DNA of 16,278 bases from Rhodococcus sp. IITR03. Its GTDB lineage: Bacteria > Actinomycetota > Actinomycetes > Mycobacteriales > Mycobacteriaceae. Each line of letters begins with the position of its first letter. Within the stretch, counting starts at the first letter, position 1. The stretch spans positions 1 to 16,278 of the forward strand of contig LATQ01000237.1 in NCBI GenBank assembly GCA_001017865.1, given 5' to 3'. This document shows, piece after piece, positions 1 through 9,385 of the stretch. The translations under genes were made by a program, and so were the position numbers. The notes beneath the pieces were generated by a model. That model did no database searches and was not told the DNA's origin. It saw nothing but the letters and a program-made list of their open reading frames with translations.

Positions 1-106
1 CCCGATGGACGCCTCCGCCGGCATTTCCTTAAACAAGCGATCATGCGCAGATCTCAATCAGCGGTCCGAGGTGTCCAGACAGGTCGGGTGGCCAGTCCTT
101 TCAAGC

Positions 107-122
107 CCCACTCGAGAGTGGG
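107..122. terminator. Short hairpin upstream of the aldehyde dehydrogenase gene
   Basis: A perfect 6-bp stem (CCCACT / AGTGGG) with a CGAG loop lies about 90 bp before the first gene. It could end transcription of a gene left of the window or be an operator. The remaining leader (1-213) shows no other clear signal apart from the AAGGAA ribosome binding site just before 214. Confidence 0.25.
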
Positions 123-213
123 CAAACCTTATGCAGCCTCGCCCGGCCCGCCCGGGTTACAGCTCAACGTAACTCTCACGAAGTAACTGCACCTACGAAC
201 TTAAGGAACCTCG

Positions 214-1670
214 ATGACCGGCTTCAGCTCCCTACTGGCTGCCGTCCCGACCGGCCTCTGGATCGACGGCACTACTCGCGAGTCCTGTTCCGGTAGATGT
301 TTCGACATTGTGAATCCTGCGACGGGCACCGTCTTGACGACCGTAGCCAACGGCAGCGTCGCCGACGCAAGACACGCGCTCGCATCGGCTGCCGAGGTTC
401 AGCCGGCATGGGCTGCGACCGCCCCTCGCGAACGGTCGGAGATCCTTCGCAGAGCCTGGGAACTCGTCATGGAGCGGTCCGAAGAGTTCGCCCGGCTGAT
501 CACACTCGAAATGGGCAAACCGTTGGCGGAGAGTCGCGGCGAGGTGGTGTACGGAGCAGAGTTCCTCCGGTGGTTCGCAGAGGAAGCTGTTCGAATCGGC
601 GGTCGTACCGCGACCGCACCGTCTGGAAACGGCCACATCGCGGTGATCAAGGAACCTGCGGTCCAGCCCTGGCCATCACGCCCTGGAACTTTCCGCTCGC
701 GATGGGGACACGCAAGATCGGCCCGGCGCTCGCGGCTGGATGCACCATCATCGTCAAACCGGCCGAGGACACTCCCCTCACCATGTTGCTGCTCGCACAC
801 GTCTTTGCTGAAGCCGGTCTTCCTCGTGGTGTTCTGTCTGTACTACCGACTCTCGATGCCCCAGACGTCGTCGGCACTCTGATGAAGGACCGTCGACTGC
901 GAAAGGTCTCCTTCACCGGATCCACCGCCGTCGGGAAGAAGATCATCGAACAATCCGCAGATCAGATACTGAAGAGCTCCATGGAACTTGGCGGCAATGC
1001 CCCGTTCATCGTCTTCGATGACGCCGACATCGACGCCGCAGTCGACGGTGCGATGGCCGCCAAGATGCGTAACGGTGGTGAAGCCTGTACTGCCGCCAAT
1101 CGACTGCTCGTACACAATTCGATCCGGGAAGAGTTCACTCGTGCTCTGTGCGATCGGATCGCCGCGACAACAGTGGGTCCCGGTTACGAAGACGACGTCA
1201 CGCTTGGTCCGTTGATCAATGCCAAGCAACGCAACGCGGTTGCAGCACTGGTCGATGAAGCCGTTGCTGCCGGAGCACGCGTGCGCACGGGCGGGACACC
1301 CATCGACGGTCCCGGCTACTTCTACCAACCGACCGTCATCGACAATGTACCTGCCGGTGCACGCATCCTCAGTGAAGAGATCTTCGGTCCGGTTGCGGTC
1401 ATCACAGGCTTCGACACCGAGGCCGAAGTAGTCGCGAGCGCAAACGACACCGACTACGGATTGGCTGCCTACTTCTACACGCAGAACCTCGATCGAGCGT
1501 CCCGAGTCGCTCGCGCCCTCGAATTCGGGATGGTCGGCGTGAACCGGGGCATTATTTCCGATCCAGCGGCTCCCTTCGGCGGCATCAAGCAGTCCGGGTT
1601 GGGCAGCGAGGGCGGCAGCGAAGGAATCGAAGAGTACCTCAACACCAAGTACATCGCTCTGACCCCCTGA
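214..1670 (+). CDS. gabD: NAD(P)-dependent aldehyde dehydrogenase, succinate-semialdehyde dehydrogenase type (frame break near 658)
   Basis: Predicted to oxidise an aldehyde, probably succinate semialdehyde, to the acid with NAD(P)+ in the cytoplasm. The repaired protein is 485 aa, the usual length for this family. Visible motifs are ITPWNFPLA (about residues 155-163), the cofactor-binding VKPAEDTPL, SFTGSTAVGK, the general-base Glu258 in MELGGNAP, the nucleophile Cys292 in NGGEACTAANR, and SEEIFGPV near 387-394. The ATG follows an AAGGAA site 6 bases upstream. The frame breaks at 657-660: restoring one C (CCTGCGG to CCTGCCGG) joins the N-terminal frame to the remaining 336 residues, so this is probably a sequencing deletion. 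A CitE-like gene follows 114 bp downstream on the same strand. Substrate assignment is by family resemblance only; other semialdehydes are possible. Confidence 0.85.
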
Positions 1671-1691
1671 CAGTTGTTCATGGCAACTGTC
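1669..1691 (+). terminator. Hairpin overlapping the end of the aldehyde dehydrogenase gene
   Basis: A perfect 8-bp stem (GACAGTTG / CAACTGTC) with a 7-nt loop starts inside the TGA stop codon. There is no T-run after it. It may be a weak terminator or a processing site between gabD and the downstream CitE-like gene. Confidence 0.4.
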
Positions 1692-1784
1692 CTGCAGAAA
1701 TCGGAGATTCCAGACTCGTCCGCACAGCATCGATAATCCACAACATCCACTGATTCGAATAAATACTGGAGATCGACAACAACG

Positions 1785-2664
1785 ATGTCATTCGACTTCG
1801 AGGAACCCGATGCAGCCCGGGAAGCGCGAACCGAGCTGGCACGCCTTGCCCGATCATGGCTACTCGTCCCCCCTACCGATCTCGCTCGGTTGCATACCGC
1901 GGTCGCTACCAGTCCGGACTGCCTTGTCCTCGATCTCGAGGATGGAGTGCCTACAGGGAGAAAACATCTGCACGGACAGTTGCGGCGCAGTGGCTTCGCG
2001 ACAGAGTCGGTTGGGTCCGAGTCAACGACGCTTCGACCCGTGAACTTGCACTCGACCTGGAAATACTCCGCGATTCCCCGGGCCTTACCGGAATTGTTCT
2101 TGCGAAAACCGAGAGTCCGCAAGACATCGACATCGTGTCTGCCGCACTCCCCCATGTCCCGATCGTCGCTATGGTCGAAACTGCTTCCTCGCTTCGTCAG
2201 GCCGACCGTATCGCTGAATGCTCACCGGTCGTGCGCTTGGCCTTCGGCATCAGAGACTTCTGCAGCGACCTCGACATCGATGGGACACCAGAAGGCCTGG
2301 CGTATGCCCGCTCGACCCTCGTCATCGCCAGCAAGACGGCGGAAATCGCAGCGCCTATCGACGGCCCGACCGCTGCGGATGATCGGGATACCGTCGCAGC
2401 CGACATCGACACAGCCAAAAAGTTCGGCATGACCGGAAAATTGTCGGTTCGGGCGCGTCACGTCGACACGATCAACGAGAAATTCTCCCCGTCGGCCCAT
2501 TCAGTCTCACAAGCGCATGCCACTATCGCCGAACTCGGCCCCTGCGGGAGAACATCGAGACGGGAGCCGATCGGCCGCGCTTCATCTCAGCCACTGCCGT
2601 GCTCTCCAGATCTCGGTACTTCGGCCGCTTGGAGGCGACCAAATCCGCCTCTCTTGCCCAGTAG
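1785..2664 (+). CDS. CitE-like / HpcH-HpaI aldolase family protein (two frame breaks)
   Basis: Member of the citrate-lyase-beta / CoA-ester-lyase TIM-barrel family, which cleaves or hydrolyses beta-hydroxyacyl- or malyl-CoA-type esters with Mg2+. Repaired length is 293 aa, normal for the family. In order: LVPPTDLARLH, the strand-end acidic motif VLDLEDGVP, WVRVND, VLAKTES (usually LPKVES), the metal-site glutamate in VAMVETASSL, LAFGIRDFCSDLD and GKLSVRARHV (usually GKLCIHPRQ). Frame breaks are at 1956-1958 (GGGG read as GGG) and 2539-2542 (five C read as four). Each is repaired by one base, and the last part then runs to TAG at 2662-2664. The likely start is ATG 1785, with a weak GGAG 13 bases upstream. 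It sits just after gabD and may serve the same acid-degradation pathway. The substrate is unknown. The change of the usual IHPRQ to VRARH is worth noting. Confidence 0.75.
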
Positions 2665-2673
2665 TCGGCGCGT

Positions 2674-2906
2674 TCACGCTGCTCTGATCGGCACCGCCAA
2701 CGCTGCAAGGGTCTCGGGTGCGGTGTACCTGCCCGGGTCAAGAACCCGCAAGGCATCATCGAGAAGACTGATTACCGCGCGGAGATGGTGGACAACGCCG
2801 CCGCGCGAGGTCGACGCCGAGCGAATGCGGGATGGTCCGGACGCGTTCCAGCACGTGTGCAGCGACCGCCGATCCCGGAAGCAGAATCGACCGGGCCGAC
2901 GATCAC
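2674..2906 (-). CDS. Possible small minus-strand gene, frame-broken, function unknown
   Basis: The last 40 codons before TGA (2676-2674) look protein-like. They include LLDDALRVLDPGRYTAP and LAALAVPIRAA, with an amphipathic pattern and a stop only 9 bp from the convergent CitE-like stop. Upstream, the frame must shift to continue. One reading starts at GTG 2906, giving about 77 aa if one base is missing. Another frame over the same bases reads LLPGSAVAAHVLERVR. I do not recognise the product. A perfect 14-bp hairpin just upstream argues that coding does not extend far beyond 2932. This could also be chance open frame in high-GC DNA. Confidence 0.25.
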
Positions 2907-2931
2907 GACCGCTCCCCCGAGACGGCCGCCT

Positions 2932-2976
2932 GCCGTGACACGGTGAGGGGAACGGCAACCCGCACCGTGTCACGGC
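2932..2976. repeat. Perfect 14-bp inverted repeat made of two self-palindromic 11-mers
   Basis: The arms GCCGTGACACGGTG (2932-2945) and CACCGTGTCACGGC (2963-2976) are exact reverse complements around a 17-nt loop. Each arm contains its own palindrome, CCGTG-A-CACGG and CCGTG-T-CACGG, with centres 32 bp apart, close to three helical turns. It can be read as a terminator hairpin or as a paired operator. No T-run follows on either strand. Confidence 0.6.
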
Positions 2977-3146
2977 CGGCGTCGAGACCACCCGGGCAAC
3001 TACTCCTCGGTGCCTCGAAGCTGAGCGAGTCACAAGTGCAGGTCACCCCCGATTCGGCAGCGAGGTGGGCGATGTCGTCACCGCCTCGCCCGCCGGCACC
3101 CGATCACTGCTACAGCGAACCCCGCTCACACATGGGCACTTTCGTT

Positions 3147-3191
3147 GAGCACGAGTGGATACCGCCGCTGAATCTCATTCCCCTCGTGCTC
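3147..3191. repeat. 9-bp perfect inverted repeat
   Basis: GAGCACGAG (3147-3155) and CTCGTGCTC (3183-3191) are separated by 27 nt. TT on the far left and AA on the far right extend the pairing after one bulge. Role unknown. Confidence 0.4.
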
Positions 3192-3351
3192 GAACCCGGA
3201 CGTCGCCGGCACCGCGAAACCGCACATCGATGCCGACTCCGTCCTCGACCACCTTCGTCATCGCGACACAACGCCACCCGGCAGAGCAAGTGCGGGCGTG
3301 CGTCACGCCGCTGAGGGCGTTGCGTCCGTGTCCTCCCGTCACCTGGACTCA

Positions 3352-5238
<1,887 letters not shown>

Positions 5239-5334
5239 ACACCCGGCTTCTCCCGCTGCAGATGTAGCTGGTCCGGTCGTCGGAGCGGTGCGAAGTCGGC
5301 CCGTCCTGTACGAGCTACGAGGAGGTACTCTTCT

Positions 5335-5343
5335 ATATGTCAT
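5335..5343 (+). promoter_or_regulatory. Candidate regulator half-site / -10 region before nhlD
   Basis: ATATGTCAT lies about 30 bp before the nhlD start. ATGTCAT recurs in the dyad before nhlB (7942-7948), and ATATGTC in the dyad cluster after nhlC (7175-7181). The repetition suggests a shared NhlD or NhlC binding element. TATATG could alternatively serve as a -10 box for nhlD. Confidence 0.35.
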
Positions 5344-5371
5344 TGACTGTTGACTCGAGGAGATCGGGATC

Positions 5372-5710
5372 TTGTCCGCACAGCTGGCCTTCGATGCCCT
5401 CGCCGACCCTGTACGGCGAGCCATTCTCACTGTGCTGGCAGAGCGTGACGAGTGCAGCGTCAACGAACTGGTCGACCAGATCGACAGCGTGGGACGCACC
5501 GGCGTCTCGAACCACCTCCGGATCCTGCGGCACGCGGGCCTGGTCACCGAACGTAAGGCCGGACGCTTCCGTTTCTACTCGATCGACCCGGCCGGTCCCG
5601 CACGCGATGTCATTGCAATGTTGCAGGAATTGTTCCGAGGAGCCCTGTCAGATGCCGTCGAGGCCGCAGACCGCACCGCTGCCACCGACACAACCTTGCG
5701 ACGTGCATAG
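5372..5710 (+). CDS. nhlD: ArsR-family transcriptional regulator of the nitrile hydratase cluster
   Basis: A 112-aa winged helix-turn-helix protein. The DNA-binding core covers about residues 28-75: ELVDQIDSVGRTGVSNHLRI is the helix pair and the AGLVTERKAGRFRFYSID segment is the beta wing. The ArsR metal motif ELCVCDL is absent and only one Cys (28) is present, so it does not look like a metal sensor. The start is TTG 5372 after GAGGAGATC. It is intact, with no frame break. nhlC follows after 15 bp, so the two are co-transcribed. In R. rhodochrous J1 the gene at this position, NhlD, is known as an ArsR-like regulator of L-NHase expression. I infer binding to the dyads near 7175 and 7950, which share sequence with its own upstream region. 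Confidence 0.88.
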   Translation: MSAQLAFDALADPVRRAILTVLAERDECSVNELVDQIDSVGRTGVSNHLRILRHAGLVTERKAGRFRFYSIDPAGPARDVIAMLQELFRGALSDAVEAADRTAATDTTLRRA

Positions 5711-5725
5711 CTTCCAGGAAACACG

Positions 5726-7139
5726 GTGACCCAGCTCGTACTGCACGCCGAAGAGTGGACCGCATCCCCACCCTCGGTGGCCTACAGCCTTTTCGGAGCA
5801 GGCGACGAGGCGGGATGGCTCTTCGGCGCGGTATGCGATCGGGTCGAACCCGGCGCTGCCGTGCGTATGGCGGTCCACCTCAGCGGTTCCGGCGCAGAAC
5901 CGGTCGAAATCCTCGGCCGTATTGCTGCCGCACGTCCGCATGCGTACCTCGATATCGTGCACGACCAGCCTGGCGAGGGCGTATCAAACTCCGTTTCGAA
6001 GCCGCAAACGGTGGTACGAGAGTTCGGCTCATCGCCGAACTCGACCAGCCCGGATTGGAATGGTTGATGCGGCGTCGAGGGTTCCCTACCTCTCGAAACG
6101 CCTCTTCCCATCCCCGTCTGGGATTGTTGACGTCGAAATCCGGACCCGGCAGCCTCTTCGCCACCTCGATTGACAACGCCGCCATGCTGGCACTGGAGGA
6201 AATCAATGCCGAGGGCGGCATCCACGGCAGTCCAGTCGAGTTGATCGTGGGTGATGACGCCACAGACCCGCAGACCGGCGTCATGGAAGCGCGACGACTC
6301 GTCCAGGCAGGCTGCCGGACCATTCTGGTCGCCGCCACATCGGCTACCTACACTGCCGTTGCCGAGGCGCTCAGTGATGCACCCGTGCTGCTGGTACAGC
6401 CGGTCATGAACGAAGGAGGGCGCGGCGATCGTCTCCGCCTCCAGCTCGGCGAGCGGCCGGGCGACCAGTTGGCAGCAGCCGTGAAACCACTCATGCGGAT
6501 GGAGGGGGTGCGACGATGGTTTCTGGCCGGCGACGACTATTGTTGGCCCCGTACGACACACGGCCTGGCACGCCAACTGTTGCCTCGGTACGGCGCCAGA
6601 GTCGTCGGGGAAAAGTTCGCGTCTCTGGGAACTCGTGACTTCGCCCGATCATCGAATCGATCCAGCAATCGGGTGCCGACATCGTACTGTCGACATTCGT
6701 CGGAGCTGATGCTGTTGCGTTCGAACGGCAATGCTATGCAATGGGATTGCGGGATCAGTGCATCACTCTGGCGCCCGCCTTGGAAGAGTCCACGCTGACG
6801 TACATCGGCGACGAAGCGGCCCGTGGCCTCTACTCCGTCTCGGGGTACTTCCAAGGATTACAAACGGAAGGTAACGCCTCGCTCCTGAAGAGGTACCGGG
6901 CGCAATTCGGTCCTTGGGCACCGCCGCTGTCGACGTTGAGCGAGTCGGTGTTCGAGGCAGTTCACATATGGTGGCAAGCGGCCCGGAAATCCGAGGATAG
7001 CGAGCGGATCGCCGCGGCAATGCGTCACGGCGAGTTTCAGCTACCGCGGGGCACCGTCACCTTGAGCGAGGACCGACTCAGGCAGCAGCTCCATTTGACG
7101 AAAGCGACCGGCACAGAACTGTATCCTGCCCTCGGATGA
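5726..7139 (+). CDS. nhlC: NhlC: AmiC-like amide-sensing regulator with N-terminal SRPBCC domain (two frame breaks)
   Basis: Repaired length is 471 aa. Residues 1 to about 118 resemble an SRPBCC (START-like, AHSA1-type) ligand-binding domain: W-F-G-AVCDRVEPGAAVRM, QPWRGRIKLRFEAANGGTRV, then GLEWLMRRRG. After a short linker, residues from about 128 on match the type I periplasmic-binding fold of AmiC, the amide sensor of Pseudomonas: RLGLLTSKSGP, ALEEINAEGGIHG, LIVGDDATDPQ, LAGDDYCWPR, and SESVFEAVHIWWQAA near the C-terminus. No signal peptide is present, so it acts in the cytoplasm. The GTG start follows CCAGGAAA. Frame breaks are at 5969-5970 (CCC read as CC) and 6644-6646 (CCCC read as CCC). 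The stretch from 5971 to 6643 is open in one frame across the domain junction, so the fusion itself is not a repair artefact. It probably senses the amide product and works with NhlD. Confidence 0.85.
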
Positions 7140-7155
7140 GTTGAGACCTCGCTTG

Positions 7156-7190
7156 CTGGTACCGAAGACCAGGCATATGTCTGGTCATAT
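7156..7190. promoter_or_regulatory. Cluster of overlapping dyads just after nhlC
   Basis: Three competing inverted repeats overlap here: CTGGT (7156-7160) / ACCAG (7168-7172), GACCAG (7167-7172) / CTGGTC (7181-7186) around a near-palindromic GCATATGT, and ATATG (7175-7179) / CATAT (7186-7190). The 20-bp block 7167-7186 is a palindrome with a single mismatched pair. It begins 17 bp after the nhlC stop and could be an operator or an RNA switch. There is no T-run for a terminator. Confidence 0.45.
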
Positions 7191-7272
7191 CGACGTGCTC
7201 GCTCCGTCTGCAGTTTCGTTCCCGGCCGGACGGATGCGCAACCACCGAGCGCAACTCGGGGTCGTCTGTGCA

Positions 7273-7458
7273 TCAGCGTCGCCAGGATTGCTTCCGGCTA
7301 CGCTCGGGTCCAGCGTTACCGCCATTCGACGCGATGTCGATCCCGGTCAAGGCGACAATGACAGCTGCCAGATCCTCCTCTGTGGGATCGGGACCGGTCG
7401 CGGAGGTCGAGGCTTTCTGCGAGATCTGCTTCCCTCTCGGGGGTCGTTCTGACTTCAT
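7273..7458 (-). CDS. Small 61-aa minus-strand ORF in the nhlC-nhlB spacer, function unknown
   Basis: It starts at ATG 7458 with an unusually good ribosome binding site (AAGGAAGGCGAAGA just before it). The protein is charged at the N-terminus (MKSERPPRGKQ), has a helix-like DPTEEDLAAVIVALTGID segment, and ends SRKQSWRR. The DPTEEDLAAVIVAL segment and basic Trp-containing tail faintly resemble acyl-CoA carboxylase epsilon subunits. I would not assign that without a search, as no carboxylase gene is nearby. It overlaps, in another frame, the open segment upstream on the same strand and may be its true C-terminus if a base is missing. Confidence 0.35.
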   Translation of the reverse strand: MKSERPPRGKQISQKASTSATGPDPTEEDLAAVIVALTGIDIASNGGNAGPERSRKQSWRR

Positions 7459-7842
7459 TCTTCGCCTTCCTTTGTGAACGTCTCTCTGCGACACTTCCGG
7501 CCACAGTCAGCATCTTTTGAGATAGCTCCGAATGCAGACGGTTCACGATTCGTTCCGGGGGCTCGACGAACGTCTTCCAGTCTCCGAAACAAACAGCAGT
7601 GTGGTCGAATTTGTGGCCGTCAGCGCGGTTGAGCCACAGAGTGAATGCGCGGCAATCGAACTCAGATTATCGGGCCATTGCCCCACTGTCCACAGCGCGT
7701 GAGCGCGATACACGTGGCAATAAAGAATGACTACCAGTACGCTCGTGCCGACACAGGCGAGTGCGGCGCTCTATTGCAGGCAACCCACACACCGGATAGG
7801 TCTCCACGATCGTACCTCCAGACGGATGGTGGGGATGTTCAC
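7459..7842 (-). other. Possible frame-broken minus-strand coding segment
   Basis: Between 7800 and 7459 two minus-strand frames give protein-like text that joins smoothly near 7664 if one base is restored. An upstream hydrophobic stretch (LVVILYCHVYRAHALWTVGQ), possibly a membrane helix, is followed by RAFTLWLNRADGHKFDHT and FGDWKTFVEPPERIVNRLHS. A GTG at 7842 could be the start, but a TAG then lies in frame near 7773. The middle part favours C or G at third positions. I do not recognise the product. It may be a damaged or mis-sequenced gene divergent from nhlB, or chance. Confidence 0.3.
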
Positions 7843-7938
7843 TTTCTCTCTGGAGCTCCCTGGAGCACTCGCGCCGACGCATCCACGCTCGGACAGCCCA
7901 CGGTGCGGATCACCCCTGTTCGTCGGTAACAGAACAGT

Positions 7939-7963
7939 AACATGTCATCAGTCATGACGTGTT
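7939..7963. promoter_or_regulatory. 25-bp operator-like dyad before nhlB
   Basis: The arms AACATGTCAT (7939-7948) and ATGACGTGTT (7954-7963) are inverted repeats with one mismatch around a 5-bp centre. The right arm runs into the -35 box (TTGACG at 7962), so a protein bound here would block RNA polymerase. ATGTCAT is shared with the region before nhlD. The best candidate ligand is NhlD, as ArsR proteins bind such dyads; this is inference. Confidence 0.6.
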
Positions 7964-7990
7964 GACGCATTAGACGAGGGCACATAGGGT
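7962..7990 (+). promoter_or_regulatory. Promoter of the nhlBAEF-amdA operon
   Basis: TTGACG (7962-7967) and TAGGGT (7985-7990) are separated by exactly 17 bp, a textbook actinobacterial sigma-A-type layout. Transcription should begin near 7997, leaving a leader of about 24 nt with AAGGAGA (8007-8013) before the nhlB ATG. Confidence 0.75.
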
Positions 7991-8020
7991 TGGTGACTCA
8001 CGGCACAAGGAGAGCATTTC

Positions 8021-8700
8021 ATGGATGGAATCCACGACCTCGGTGGCCGCGCCGGCCTGGGTCCGATCAAGCCCGAATCCGATGAACCTGTTTTCCATTC
8101 CGATTGGGAGCGGTCGGTTTTGACGATGTTCCCGGCGATGGCGCTGGCCGGCGCGTTCAATCTCGACCAGTTCCGGGGCGCGATGGAGCAGATCCCCCCG
8201 CACGACTACCTGACCTCGCAATACTACGAGCACTGGATGCACGCGATGATCCACCACGGCATCGAGGCGGGCATCTTCGATTCCGACGAACTCGACCGCC
8301 GCACCCAGTACTACATGGACCATCCGGACGACACGACCCCCACGCGGCAGGATCCGCAACTGGTGGAGACGATCTCGCAACTGATCACCCACGGAGCCGA
8401 TTACCGACGCCCGACCGACACCGAGGCCGCATTCGCCGTAGGCGACAAAGTCATCGTGCGGTCGGACGCCTCACCGAACACCCACACCCGCCGCGCCGGA
8501 TACGTCCGCGGTCGTGTCGGCGAAGTCGTGGCGACCCACGGCGCGTATGTCTTTCCGGACACCAACGCACTCGGCGCCGGCGAAAGCCCGAACACCTGTA
8601 CACCGTGCGGTTCTCGGCGACCGAGTTGTGGGGTGAACCTGCCGCCCCGAACGTCGTCAATCACATCGACGTGTTCGAACCGTATCTGCTACCGGCCTGA
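8021..8700 (+). CDS. nhlB: Cobalt-type low-molecular-mass nitrile hydratase, beta subunit (frame break near 8588)
   Basis: Beta subunit of nitrile hydratase, which hydrates nitriles to amides in the cytoplasm. It begins MDGIHDLGG, the typical beta N-terminus. It has the helical part with FPAMALAGAFNLDQFR and YYEHWMHAMIHHGIEAG, then a beta-barrel C-terminal part with FAVGDKVIVR, GYVRGRVGEVV and YTVRFSATELWG. Repaired length is 226 aa, which from memory equals the J1 L-NHase beta subunit, and the sequence looks essentially the same. The frame breaks at 8587-8589, where CCCC is read as CCC (GESPEHLYTV when repaired). It starts at ATG 8021, 8 bases after AAGGAGA. Gene order beta-before-alpha is typical of cobalt NHases. 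Confidence 0.97.
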
Positions 8701-8763
8701 CCAGGTCATCCGGTCCACCCAGCGAGACGTCCCTTCACCACAGACAGAAACGAGCCCACCCCG

Positions 8764-9384
8764 ATGACCGCCCACAATCCCGTCCAGCACGTTGCCACGA
8801 TCGAACGAGGAGATCGCCGCACGCGTGAAGGCCATGGAGGCCATCCTCGTCGACAAGGGCCTGATCTCCACCGACGCCATCGACCACATGTCCTCGGTCT
8901 ACGAGAACGAGGTCGGTCCTCAACTCGGCGCCAAGATCGTCGCCCGCGCCTGGTCGATCCCGAGTTCAAGCAGCGCCTGCTCACCGACGCCACCAGCGCC
9001 TGCCGTGAAATGGGCGTCGGCGGCATGCAGGGCGAAGAAATGGTCGTGCTGGAAAACACCGGCACGGTCCACAACATGGTCGTATGTACCTTGTGCTCGT
9101 GCTATCCGTGGCCGGTTCTCGGCCTGCCACCCAACTGGTACAAGTACCCCGCCTACCGCGCCCGCGCTGTCCGCGACCCCCGAGGTGTGCTGGCCGAATT
9201 CGGATATACCCCCGACCCTGACGTCGAGATCCGGATATGGGACTCGAGTGCCGAACTTCGCTACTGGGTCCTGCCGCAACGCCCAGCCGGCACCGAGAAC
9301 TTCACCGAAGAACAACTCGCCGACCTCGTCACCCGCGACTCGCTCATCGGCGTATCCGTCCCCACCACACCCAGCAAGGCCTGA
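8764..9384 (+). CDS. nhlA: Cobalt-type low-molecular-mass nitrile hydratase, alpha subunit (two frame breaks)
   Basis: Alpha subunit that carries the non-corrin cobalt. The metal motif [11 protein letters not shown] is intact, with Cys109, Cys112 and Cys114 in the repaired numbering. The Thr between the first two Cys and the Tyr after the third mark the cobalt rather than the iron type. Repaired length is 207 aa. Frame breaks: after 8787 two G are missing ([11 protein letters not shown] when repaired), and at 8951-8953 TGGG is read as TGG (ARAWVDPEFK when repaired). The two errors sum to three bases, so the N-terminal ATG frame and the C-terminal frame agree, and a naive translation would give a full-length protein with about 55 wrong residues. 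No strong ribosome binding site is seen in the 63-bp gap after nhlB. Confidence 0.97.
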   Translation: MTAHNPVQHVATIERGDRRTREGHGGHPRRQGPDLHRRHRPHVLGLRERGRSSTRRQDRRPRLVDPEFKQRLLTDATSACREMGVGGMQGEEMVVLENTGTVHNMVVCTLCSCYPWPVLGLPPNWYKYPAYRARAVRDPRGVLAEFGYTPDPDVEIRIWDSSAELRYWVLPQRPAGTENFTEEQLADLVTRDSLIGVSVPTTPSKA

Positions 9385-9385
9385 C

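Larger units (their letters stand above)
2665..3351. other. Intergenic stretch without a firm gene between the CitE-like gene and thiC
   Basis: Both flanking genes converge here. The stretch holds two strong inverted repeats (listed separately) and weak minus-strand open frames. A 55-aa GTG frame runs from 3342 to 3175, just downstream of thiC, and includes VVEDGVGIDVRF. An overlapping frame ends at 3107 and includes HEGNEIQRRYPLVL. I recognise neither. No thiD or thiE, common neighbours of thiC, is present. Confidence 0.5.

Noticed and set aside
5372..5710. Metal-sensing ArsR repressor responding to cobalt
   Set aside because: The metal-binding Cys motif is missing and only one Cys is present; the AmiC-like partner points to amide sensing.
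7273..7458. Firm call of an acyl-CoA carboxylase epsilon subunit
   Set aside because: The similarity is limited to one short acidic helix and a basic tail, and no carboxylase genes are in the window.
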